DNA of 64,000 bases from Cristatella mucedo (lineage: Eukaryota; Bryozoa; Phylactolaemata; Cristatellidae): assembly GCA_009760855.2 (NCBI GenBank), contig WPIO01000021.1, positions 186,001 through 250,000 on the forward strand. Reading direction: 5' to 3'. Made by a program: the position numbers and the translations under genes. Positions 23,001 to 35,000 of the stretch are shown piece after piece. The notes under the pieces are model-generated. The model ran no database searches, was not told the DNA's origin, and saw only the letters and a program-made list of their open reading frames with translations. The first letter of the stretch is position 1, and every line of letters starts with the position of its first letter.

Positions 23001-26000
23001 TAATTATATTATATTTTCTAGATTTGCTATTTCTGTAGAGCCCATTTGCGGACATTAAAAGAAGCTAGCAGCAGATGACAGTGTGGCGTCCAAAGTTGAT
23101 GCAATAGCCCTGCGAGTAATGCTTGCGGCGAAAATTCTGTGGACTGCTTTTATTAAACTCAATTCTCGCTACCACCAAATAAATGTGTTGAGTTGTTTAA
23201 CTATCGGCGTCTAGAGACGTATAGAAAAGAATTATGTTGACGTTGTCACCGAGAATAATCGTAGATATCAATGGGAAGGACCATTTAAGCTGGAAGGGCT
23301 AACATAACATGCAAGATGCTGAATCAGCGGTTGGATTAAGTGGCCAGTGATCTCCTCCCATAAATTTCAATCTCCATTATTTGAGATATATGAGAGTTTA
23401 AAATCAAAAAGACAATTACATTAGAGGTGTTAAAGTATAATTTTCATACCTTCCCATATCCTGAGGTGTAGACTACCTTTTGCACCTGGGACAAAGTTAC
23501 AAAGGGCGCGCCCTTCCTTTGTCAAAAATTTCTTGAAAATAGCTCCGCCACAGAAGAAATGGAAACGACACACGCTAGCAGGCATATTGATTCAAAAAGG
23601 TTCTATTATTTTTGGTAGCGTACAAGGTAGCTATCACAGCTTTAACTTAGGTGAATTTTTTCTGGCCTTGAACGTGGCAAAGTGGTTTATTACAATTTGA
23701 AAGTCAATACTTCTTTTGTTTCTTCCTCTATGTTTAAAAAGGCCGAATCAGACAGCCTATCTTGCCTAATTGATGCTCTCTGATAAGACAGCATTATCTT
23801 CAGCTTGCTAAAGGAACGTTCACAACTGGCAACTTATGCAGCTATGGTGAGGATAACTTGGCAGGCAAATCTTAAATTACGAAATATCTTTATAACTGGC
23901 AATTAAAGACATAAGTTCAAGTGGGGTCTTTGGTGCTGAGTCGTGACGTCTGGCAAGAACCATATTACAGTCACATATTTCGTTGAAAGCTCTGTTTCAT
24001 CGACGTCTGAACAATACAAGACTCAAAGATCTAGACATCGCTGTCTGAGTTTGGTCTGGTCAAGTTTTTTCAAAAGCTTTCTATGTGGTCAAAGTCTTTC
24101 GATGCGGTCAAAGCCTGACGGTAAAAAGAACTCTTTTAATGGGCAATTACTTTTTTATGGTTTTCTACACTTGCTAAACCCATTTGCCAATTCTAGTGGC
24201 TATGGGTAATTTAGGGTGGACATAGGGAAGAGCGAAACACAGATGCAACATGCAGACTGTTTTGAGGGAGAGTAGAATAGCCAGGTTCTGCAAACTTCAT
24301 GCCCGTAGGCAAGTTGCCTCTTGAACCAGGCTCTGCTCATGGCTCGACCACCTTTCCCAACAAATGGACCTTCTTTGTTCTGATGCAGGTTTGATCCTCG
24401 TAGTGCTAGTTCAGTTCGAAGTGGCTGCGGAATGCCGTAGTGTAAAAAAGGTTTTGTCAAACTTCAGGTTGCCAATATAATTCAGGGTCATCACTGGTGA
24501 AATTGCGTAGACTCTTTATCTACTTCTCTTGTGGTAGTGCTTGCACCCCTAATGCACCCCTAACCTCCAAATGTCGACTTTCTTTGTCTTCACAGAGAAA
24601 ATCTTTTCATGAAGCTTTCACCTAAGCGTTTATTTCTCCAGCGTTATCGTGCTATCTGCGTTCACTCTTTTTACTCCTTGTGACAGTCCTCCGCACGACC
24701 TGTCGTCAGGCTGGGTAGCGCGACCGAGCAACAAGTCTGCTGGCTCCAACACCAAAACCTTTATTTCAAGCTACATCGGCCAAGCGCAGTCTGCACACAC
24801 TAGACGGCTGCTGGCGTCGAGGGATCTCGCCCTCCCCTCCCGTTGTCCTCTTTCGGCAACCTTTATATTCCATTCATGCTGTTCCATATTGCGTGCTATA
24901 TCCCATACTTGTTTTTCGCACCGTCCATGTTGTTTTTCGCACTTTTGGGCCATTGTTCGTTCCGAACCCACCCGACAGCTGGCGGCAGTTTGTGGTAGAT
25001 GGATGTCCCACAGATGCCGCCAATGCATGAATTTGGGCAGGACTGTCGAGCCATCTGCCGAGTCATCGTCTGCCCTCCATCACTCGCGAGCTTTCGGCTG
25101 CTTGGGCAGTCTGAGAGCCCTCATAAGGTCTCCGCAGACTGCAAAGTCATGTTCCCTCACATCCCTCTCCTCCTCGTCAGACAACAGACCAGTGGTCTGT
25201 TGTCTCAAATTGGGGCCGGTCTCCAGTGCCCAGTCCTGCTTCGATCCTTTGACGAGTGGCCGACTATGCACGCGGAAAACCGTCAGCGTCCCCGTTGAGC
25301 CTTCCGGCCTTGTGTCGCACAAGGTATCGAAAGGGTTGAAGGGACAGACTCCAGCAAGCAAGCCGAGTATTGCTCTCTTTGAAGCTATCCAGCCAGGTCA
25401 GCGACCTCTGGTCTGTTTCCGCGATGAACGGACGACCTAACAGGTACACTTCAAAAGCTTGCATGCCTTACCATATCGCCAGACATTCCTTCTCGACCGT
25501 GGGGTATCTTTCTTCCCGAGGCAACAACTTCTTACTATAGTGTAGCGCCCGGCTGGCTTTGGCTGAATTTTAGCGCGAACAAGAGCTGTTCGGCGGCGGG
25601 CTAGAGCCCCTTTGTCCTGGAGCAGTGAGCCAGAGAGGAGCGTCAGTGCGGTTAGAGAGGAAGCGCTTAGGAGCAGGCCAGGAAGCTCTGAGACGAGCGT
25701 CGGCGATTCGGCCTTTAGAATTGGTCCGATACTCGCTTTTAGAGGAACGAGTGCCCGACGGCGTCGAGGCGCAGAGCCGGACCAAAGACAAAAGACACGA
25801 GGCAAAAGACCCAGAGCGAGCGTCGCTCGACTCTTAAATACTTGGCTGAGACAATGGGGCAAGAGCTTAGTGGTATTGGGCCCGGACACCTTGGCCCATT
25901 ACGGAAAGGAATGACTACCGTTCCCAGGCCACTGGCAGGGCACCTCCGTCCAGCTTGAATGGCGAATGGGTTCCAGAAGATTCTTTCTTGGAAAGAGGGA

Positions 26001-29000
26001 AGGCGGGGGTTGACAGGCCAGCCAACATCTATCAGCAGCTTCCGCGAGTATCGGACCAATTCTAAAGGCCGAATCGCCGACGCTCGTCTCAGAGCTTCCT
26101 GGCCTGCTCCTAAGCGCTTCCTCTCTAACCGCACTGACGCTCCTCTCTGGCTCACTGCTCCAGGACAAAGGGGCTCTAGCCCGCCGCCGAACAGCTCTTG
26201 TTCGCGCTAAAATTCAGCCAAAGCCAGCCGGGCGCTACAATAGTACGCGACCGGATGGTCGTCTCTTTTATCGTCCAGCTGGCTCAAGACAGCTGCGATC
26301 CCTCTGTCGGATGCATCCGTCTGGAGCAAGAACTCTCTTGAGAAGTCCGGGTTCCTTTGAATGAGGGCTGAACAAAGCTTGTCCTTTAGGGTCTGGATAG
26401 CTGTTTCGCAGGTGTTTGTCCAGCACATCTTCTCTGGGGCCGCTTTCCGGGTTAGGTCGGTGAGTGCCGTGGCTACAGCCGCATACTCGGGTATGAATTT
26501 CCTGTAGTACCCGCTGAGTCCTAAGAAGTCTCGGACGTGAGTTTTCTTTATGGGCCTCGTGAACTCCTAGACGGCTTGCACCGTGTTCTGACCCAACTTT
26601 ACGGATCCACTTCCCACTGTCTGACCGAGATACGAGCAACGAGGCACAGCCATTTGATATTTCCTCGGATTGGCCGTGAGGCCTACTCGAGACAGTCTCC
26701 GTGGTACTGCCTGCAGGCGATCCAAGTGTTCTTTCCAGGTTTTTCGGTGTATAACCAGGTCATCCAAATATGAGCCAGTTAAGGCTTCCTGTCCTTGGAG
26801 GACCTGATTCATTGGTCTCTGGAATGAGGCAGGTGCTCCCTGAAGACCAAAGGGCATCATCAGGAATTGATATAAGTCGGCTCCTGCCGTGGAGGCTGTT
26901 ATGTGCTGGCTATACTCAGCCATCGGGACTTGCCAGTATCCATTTGTGAGGTCCAATGTGGTAATGAATCGGGCCTGTCCCAAGCAATCGATTAGGTCTC
27001 CGATCCGTGGCATCAGGTAGGCATCCACTCTTGAGAGTGCATTCACCTTCCGGTAGCCTATGCAGAGGCGTAGGGTGCCTTCTTTTTTTTGGCACCACCA
27101 CTATGGGTGAACACCAATCGCTGCTCGACCGCTCAATGATCCCCTCCTCAAACATATCCTTTATATCTTGCTGCACCTGTTTCCTGAACGCATGGGGGAT
27201 TCGGTAAGGTTATGACTGTATGGGTCGCGCGTCCCCGATGTCGATGCGACGCTCGACCAAGCTCGTGCTCCCTGGCTGCTTGATAAACACCCCACTGTAG
27301 GTGTGCAGTAGTGCACTGAGCTCCTTGACCTGCTCGTTCGTCAGCTGGTCTCCCATCGTGGGCTCCTCGGAGTTAACTACGGCTCCAGCCTTTTGGCCCT
27401 CGCTCCTTAGCCAGGCTGGTAGCTCCTCTATCTCCTCGCTGGTTTTCTGGGTCCAGCTCGCCGACCCCTGCACTTGATGGATCGCCCGTAGCATGTTGAT
27501 AAATAAATAAGTTCTAGCTGATTAAACAGCCTCTTTATTGTATAGCGACAGAAGAGCCTTTAAGGCTATCACCACCGCTTGCAGTTGCGATAAAGAATCG
27601 CCCACTGCAGGAATCGAACCCACGACTTCGGGGCCGAGGTCGTGAAAGCAACCGCCTTACCTGGTGTGCCATCACGGCTCACCGTGATGTGGAACACCCG
27701 CCGACGCTTTCGGGCGTCGTGCATGTCCACCGCATAATTGACTTCCCCCATTCTCTCAGTAACCTCGTAGGGCCCCTGCCATTGAGCCCACAGTCTATCT
27801 GAGCTGGTCGGCAGAAGAACGAGCACGCGATCCCCGAGATTAAAGTTGCGGCTCCTTTCGTTCCGATCGTAACAGGTCTTCTGACGCCTCCTTGCGTCTT
27901 CAAGATTATGCCTGACTAGTTCACCCATACTTTCCGTTCTCTCTCGAATGGCTAAGACATGAGACATGACATTCTGCCCAGCCTGCCTATAATAATAATA
28001 ATAATATTGCACTTGATAAAGCGCCCTCAGAGAACTTAATCTCTTTCTAGGCGCTTTACATTTGCTGCAAAGTGATACGCAATAGAATAGTAAGTAAAAT
28101 CATGCTTGAAAAACAAACAAAATGAATAACATGGTTAGGGGTTACATGCACTGGGTCAGCATGCAAATGTGGTTAGTGGCAGCATGAACAGTGTCAGCAC
28201 GCATAAGCACATCGAGGACGAATCACAAGGACCCACTAAATGCTGTCCTAAATAGGTATGTTTTTAAGTTTCTTTTAAATGTGGTCAGGTCAGGGAATGT
28301 TCTGATGCAGGTCGGGAGGGAGTTCCAGGCTGTGGGAGCATACGAGCTAAATGCACGGTCTCCAAAGGATTTAAGGTTTGTACGAGGTATTTCTAGACTG
28401 TTGGATTCCGAAAAGCGAGTGGTACGATGCTTTGCCTGATGGGGTAGTATCTCTGAAAGATAGGCTGGAGCCATAGAATGAAGAGACCTAAAAGTGAGCG
28501 ACAAAACCTTGAAGTCAATCCGTTGCTTGACTGGTAACCAGTGCAGGTCGGCGAGAAGTGGAGTAATGTGGCAACTGCGACGCTCACGACAGACAAGCCT
28601 AGCTGCAGAGTTTTGCACCAGCTGCAATCGCCTGATCGCACATGCTGGTAGGCCAGTAAGCAGTGAGTTGCAGAAGTCGAGACGAAATGTCACGAATGCA
28701 TGGACCAACTTGGACGTGGTATCCTTATCTAAACAAGCCCTAATTTTAGCAATGTTATGAAGCTGAAAATAGGCTGATTTGACTGTGGAGCTGATGTGGT
28801 CGTCTAACGAGAGGTCGCTTTGGAATATGACACCTAGATTTCGAGCTGATGCAACTGGAGATATGCTGGCAGAGCCAATTTTGAAAGTCAGCCTTTCCAA
28901 TTTCTGAATAACACTAGGTTTGCCCATAACTAGTAAGTTAGTTTTATCATCGTTTAGTTTTAGAAAATTTGCTGCCATCCATGATCGGATGTCATCAATG

Positions 29001-32000
29001 CATGCAGCAAGTGAGTTGAGAGAATTCGAGGTGCTCGAAGGCTGGGAGGGATCAAAGCAAAGGTACAACTGAGTGTCATCCGCATAGAAGTGAAAGCCTA
29101 GGTCTTTCCCATGCCTCCTTAAGGACATCCAATGGGCCCCGAACGTTTCGGTCATACAGCAGCGCGAACGGCGAGAATCCCGTCGATGCTTGGGGGACCT
29201 CCCTATAGGCAAACAAGACCTACGGGAGTAATCGGTCCAATCACCTCCTTCTTGGTCCTCGGTCTTTCGCAGTATTGTCTTCAACGTCTGGTTGAACCTA
29301 TCAACCAGGCCATCTGTCTGGGGATGGTAGGGACTGGTGCTGAGCTTTGATACGTAGCAGTCTGTATAGCTCCCTCAGCAACTTCCCAGTGAAGTTCGAT
29401 CCTTGATCCGTTAGGATCTCTTTGGGTACTCCTACCCGAGAGAATATTTCAATAGGCTCCTTGGCTATACTGGCCGCATCAATCTTTCGAATTGGTATGG
29501 CTTTCGGAAACCGAGTCGCGTAATCACAGACCACCGGGATGTACTCATTGCCCGATCGGCTCCTGGTGATTGGGCCTACGAGGTCCATGCCAATGCGCCT
29601 GAAAGGCAAATCCATTATTGGTACAACATACACTCGATTTAATCCGAATGCCACATTATTGCAAATTTATAACATCGTTATCAGTGGCTGAACTCATAAA
29701 ACTTGAGACATGTTTCCCTTAGAAACTTCGGTGCCTTCGATCAAACGGGCGAAAGAAAAAGCACAAAACATGCCTGTATTAATAATAATAATAATGCACT
29801 AGATAAAGCACCCTCAGAGAACTCAATCTCTTTCTAGGTGCTTTACATTTGCTGCAAAGGGAAACGCGATTGAATGGTGAGTAATATCGTGCTTGATAAA
29901 CAACATGAATAACATGGTTAGGGGTAACATGCACAGGGTCAGCATGCAATTGTGGTTAGTGGCAGCATGCACAGTGTCAGCACGCATAAGCACATCAAGG
30001 ACGAATAACAGGGACCCACTAAATGCTGTCCTAAATAGGTGTGTTATTAAATTCTTTTTATATGTGGTCAGGTCAGGGGATGTTCTGACGCAGGTCGGGA
30101 GGGAGTTCCAGGCTTTGGGAGGGAGCATGTGAGCTAAATGCACGGTCTCCAAAGGATTTGTGGTTTGTACGAGGTATTGGTAAACTTTTGTATTCCGAAA
30201 AGTGGGTGGTACGGTGCTTGGCCTGATGGGGGAGTAGATCTGAGAGATAGGCTGGAGCCAAAGAAGGAAGTGACTAAAAGTGAGCGACAAAACTTTGAAG
30301 TCAATCCGTTGCTTGACTGTTAGCCAGTGCAGGTCGGTGAGAAGTGGTGTGATGTGGCAACTGCGACGCTCACGACAGACAAGCCTAGCTGCAGAGTTTT
30401 GCACCAGCTGTAATGGCCTGATTGCACATGCCGGTAGCCCAGCAAGCAGAGAGTTACAGAAATCATGTCGGGATGTCACAAATGCATGGACCAACTTAGA
30501 TGTGGTATCCTTATCAAAACAAGCTCGAATTTTAGCAATGTTATGTAGCTGAAAGTAGGCAGATTTGACTGTGGAGCTGATGTGGTCGTCTAACGAGAGG
30601 TCACTTTGGAACATGACACCTAGATTTTAAGCTGATTCAACAGGAGATATACCGGCTGAGCCAATTTATCATCGTTTAATTTTAGAAAATTTGCTACCAT
30701 CCATGTGCGGATGTCATCAATACATGCAGCAAGTGAGTTGAGAGAATTTGAGGTGCTCGAAGGCTGGGAGGGATCAAAGCAAAGGTACAACTGAGTGTCA
30801 TCCGCATAAAAGTGAAAGCCTAGATTGTGCTTGGCAATCACATCAGCAAGAGGGAGAGTATAAATCGTGAAAAGAACTGGGCCTAGCACGGAGCCCTGAG
30901 GTACCCCATATTTCAGAGGTACCTCGGATGATCTTTGTCCATTCACGTCAATACTCTGGAGTCTGCCACTGAGATAGGACCTGAACCACTGCAGAGCAGT
31001 GCCAGTGATGCCCAGGCTAGATGAGAGGCACTCTAGAAGAAATGTGTGATCGATAGTATCAAAAGCTGCCGAAAGATCAAGCAAAACAAGCAGAGACACT
31101 CTACCTATGTCTGCATTCTTAAGTAGGTCGTTGTACACCCTAAGCAATGCTGACTCTGTGGAGTGATTAGCTCTAAAGCCAGACTGGAACTTACTAGCAA
31201 GGTTTGAAGTTTCAATATATGACTTCAGCTGGTCCGCAGTGTTAGGTAGGGTAAAAGTGACTATTGTATGTGCATAATGCAATTTATCGTGGATTAATAG
31301 AAACTTCTACCTAATAGAGCCTCCGTTTAATATTTACTATGTAATTCGCTTTTACAGAACAATTATTTCCCATTACTGGCTATAATCAAATTGTAGTCAG
31401 TAAAGTGCCCAAAGTTAAAGCCTGAAACTCTTTTTCAATTTAGTTTTTCTGCTGAGATCACATGAATTCTTTCAGTAAATAACATTCCTCTTGTTTGCAT
31501 ATTTTTGGTAGATTCGACAATATGTATTCTAGCTTCGACGTTTATTCTTGGAATCCGTGTGTAGATTACAAGGAACTTGACGATGATGGAAACGCCGAAG
31601 GCTGCGGAAAGATTGCCGTAAGCTGCTTTAACACAGTTGCGGCAAGGCTTACTGCTACTTTACGTGCTTGTCCTCAGCGAGCCGTCATGACCATTATTAA
31701 ATATCAAAAAAGGTTCGCACTGACGTTTTTTGAAAGCTTTAAGTTGCACATTTTTACAAGAATCGTGGAGCTCTGCGGGACGTACAGGTGCAACGTGCGC
31801 ACGCGAATTCATCGTGCCGCCGCCCGGAAGAGCCATGCAAGTAGTAATAATAATAATAGTGCACTTCATAAAGCGCCCTCAGAGAACTCAGTCTCTTTCT
31901 AGGCGCTTTACCTTTGCTGCAGAGGGAAGATAATAAAAGTAATCTCTCGTTTATAGCCCCTTAAGAGAACTGGCTTTCTTGGCGTAAGAACCTTGTAACG

Positions 32001-35000
32001 CAGCGGTTCTCAACCTGTGGGTCGTGACCCCTTTGCGGGTCGAAGGGCCCTTTCACAGGAGTCGCCTAAGACCGTCAGAAAATACGCATTTCAACATTTT
32101 GCACACAACAATTTTATGGTTGGGGTCGCAACAACATGCAGAACTGTATTAAAGGGTTGCGCCATTAGGAAGGTTTAGAACGTAGCTGCACCAACAGTCG
32201 GATTCATATTTCGCTGAACAGGCCAATGGGATTTCGTGGCACTACAGTGGAAGGCGTATAAGTCAAGGCAGTCTCGGAAATTGAAAGCGGAAGTGAGCGT
32301 CCTATTGACTCACCCATTTTGACGCCACCCTTGCGGAGAGAGCGCCATTGCATGCTTGCCTAGACATTTGTCGTCGGTCAGATAAATTATAAAATGGAAA
32401 ATACTAGGATCCAGTCATTGCTGCTTTCTCTACTGCGGTCACAGGTCTTAGATCCGAAAACAGCCCCGATTGAGCAGGCCCATCATCTATCACGCTTTGC
32501 TTGGACTCCTCTCAATCCAGGCGCTTTGACTTTTGACCCCAATTGCCAGCCCGTCGCTCCAACGTTCGACTGAGGCGGAGCCAGGGGGTGGCAGCTGCTG
32601 CCACACTTGGCCATGGTAGGTGGGAGCCGAGACTTTAAAACTCATTCTTCTAAAGCTCACGTAATAGCCTATCCGACTGGCTATTTTGACGTCATTTCGG
32701 TCAGTTTCCACTTGCCTCAGGCGCTGGAGGAGCGCCCCCAGACCCACCTCCATGGCGACTCTAAGCTGCTAGCATGGGAAAGTGACCCGCTAAAGTGATG
32801 TCACCTTGCTAACAAAGAGACCTGTTACAGCATTTGAAGCAAGTCTTTAGTTTTAGCATTGGTGGCTGGGACTGGGGCTGAGAGCTGGAGCTGAGGCCAT
32901 TTCCTCCTCCCACGTTGCAGAGGGGCGAGCACCTGGGCCTAACGCCCTACTCCTACGCCCCCTCTAATGACAATGACGAAATTACGTCATAGCTCCACTC
33001 GATGAGCAACAGCTGAGTTCTGTCAAATTAACGCAATAATAATAATAATATAATTCGCTTTTACAGCGCTATAACTCTGCCTCAGGGTTCGAGCCTCCCC
33101 GCCCCTCCCCCACCTATTGAAAGAGCAAAGTCTTCTAATGTGCGTGCACGCTTGGGGTGGCCTCAAAATTCGGCTTTATAATCGTTTAGCTTGAGGAAAT
33201 TTGCCGATATCCAGGATCGAATTTCTGAAATTGCAAGCAGTAAGTATATCAGTCACTGCAGCAGAATTTGATAGTTTAAACGACAAATACGGCTGAATAT
33301 TATCAGCATAAAAGTGATAGCCGACTTCATTCACCCGAATCAATTTTGTGATGGGTTCAGTATTAATAGATGATAGCAAACAATGACAGTGTACGGACCT
33401 TTGTGGGACTCCGTGGGTGACTGATCTGGTGGATGAGACCTGACCCCACACGACATGAATTGAACATGGTAGGACAAGTGTGATTTGAATCAAACCAGTG
33501 CCTTGTTTGTCAGATCAATCGTTGCTCTCAGTCGTATAAGTCGGATATTGTAATCAATATTGTCGAAGTTAGCTGATAGATCTAGCTAGACAAGGCCATT
33601 GGCATTCACGTCATCATTGCTGCATATAATGACTCTGGTTATACGAATGAGAGAGCAGTTTCAGTGGAGCGCTGTCGCTTGAATCCCAACTGAAATTTGT
33701 CTGACAACTCACTCATTCTTATGTTTCAACGCATAGGCACCCAGAGGAAATTCACAATACTCAAGCAAATGCTGTGAGGAACATGTGGATGTTTTGCTTT
33801 TTTTAATTCGTCATGATATGTAGTGAAGTCAGCCGGAAATAATTTCTGGGTGAAGGAACAACTTACTGAAGGAACGGTCTTCAAAGAATTTATCTTAGTT
33901 TGAGACATACGCGAACGACATGGTTCAGAAAAAGATACCTAGCCTGACTGGGAATAAGTTCTGGTCTGTAAAGCCGGAGCAAGAGGATAAAGAAACCCAT
34001 AGTGAATGACAGCACCATGAAGTCGATATGCTGGTTTGTTGAAATAAAGTTTCGGTCTGTTAGAATTAGTGTAATGTGGTCATTAAGACATCCACGACAG
34101 ACTAGCCTGGCTGCAAAGTTTTGCACCAGCTTTTTAGCACCAACCATATCAGCTCCACATTTGAGTCTTCTACTTTCAGCCGCTTACCATCACAAAAATG
34201 TTGGCTTTTTTTGGGTAATTATACCTGATCTACGTTGTTCCACACAATTGTGACATCCCGTCTCGACTTCTAAAACTCGCTATTTGCAGGTCATCCTGAC
34301 TTGTCTACCGTGAACGTCGCAGTCGCCATATTACACCGCTTCTCACCTACCTGCACTAGCTTGCCATCATAGGGCGCATCGACTTTAAATTGTCGTCACT
34401 TTTAATTCCATTAATTCTATTGCTCCATCTTATCTATCCAAACTAGGTAACAATCAGGGTAGGCATTTTAGCACCGGATCTTCTGACTTAAGTCGTTTGG
34501 CTGTGCATCGAACTAACCTCAAATCCTTTGGAGGCCATGCCTGTAGTTAGTATACTCCCAAAGTGTTGAACTTTCTCTCGACTGATGTCAAGTCATACCC
34601 TGACTTAACGACATTTAAAAAGAAGAAAAAACGCGCCTGCTAATAACAGCCATTGTTGGGTCCTAATGAATTTCCTGTGCTATGCTGTGTGTGCTTATGC
34701 GCATTGATGCGCTGCATTTTATCATTAGTCATTTTGACATGCTTCTTATACACCATTTGTAAAGTGCCTAGAAAGAGAATGAGTTCTCTGAGGTAATATA
34801 AATGTGTTATTATTTTTATTATTATTCTTATTATTGAACCATGTTCTGAAGAGTCTCTTGATCTATCTGTGGTTTATGTTTCTGTGCTTAAAATGATTAT
34901 GACGAGAATAAAAACTTCTACAGCACCCTCGTAAAAAATAAATGTCCCTCTAGAAACTTGAAATATGCTTGAATTGATTCAGATCAACTTATTAGTACTG

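Larger units (their letters stand above)
24680..29655 (-). mobile_element. Gypsy LTR retrotransposon with integrase upstream of RT, 5'-truncated, nested
   Basis: Read on the minus strand, the pol domains run integrase (29655-29101 and 27985-27689), linker and RT (27494 to about 26567), RNase H (about 26430-25264), then an LTR-like region down to about 24680. Gag, protease and the integrase zinc-binding N-terminus are absent. Removing the three nested insertions restores continuous pol text, for example FHINML at the integrase end running straight into the RT linker. This order is the one described for Gmr1-like Gypsy elements rather than the usual RT-RNaseH-IN. Frameshifts (a T-run near 27083-27092), stops and a Glu-to-Asp change in the integrase triad make it inactive. 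Confidence 0.85.

Noticed and set aside
24649..25440. 263-codon open frame on the plus strand
   Set aside because: It is antisense to the Gypsy RNase H and LTR region; GC-rich LTR sequence leaves several frames open, and no domain is seen.
25612..26210. Identical protein stretches on both strands (for example EPERSVSAVREEALRSRPGS)
   Set aside because: They arise because the two arms of the 699-bp element are inverted copies; not a gene family.
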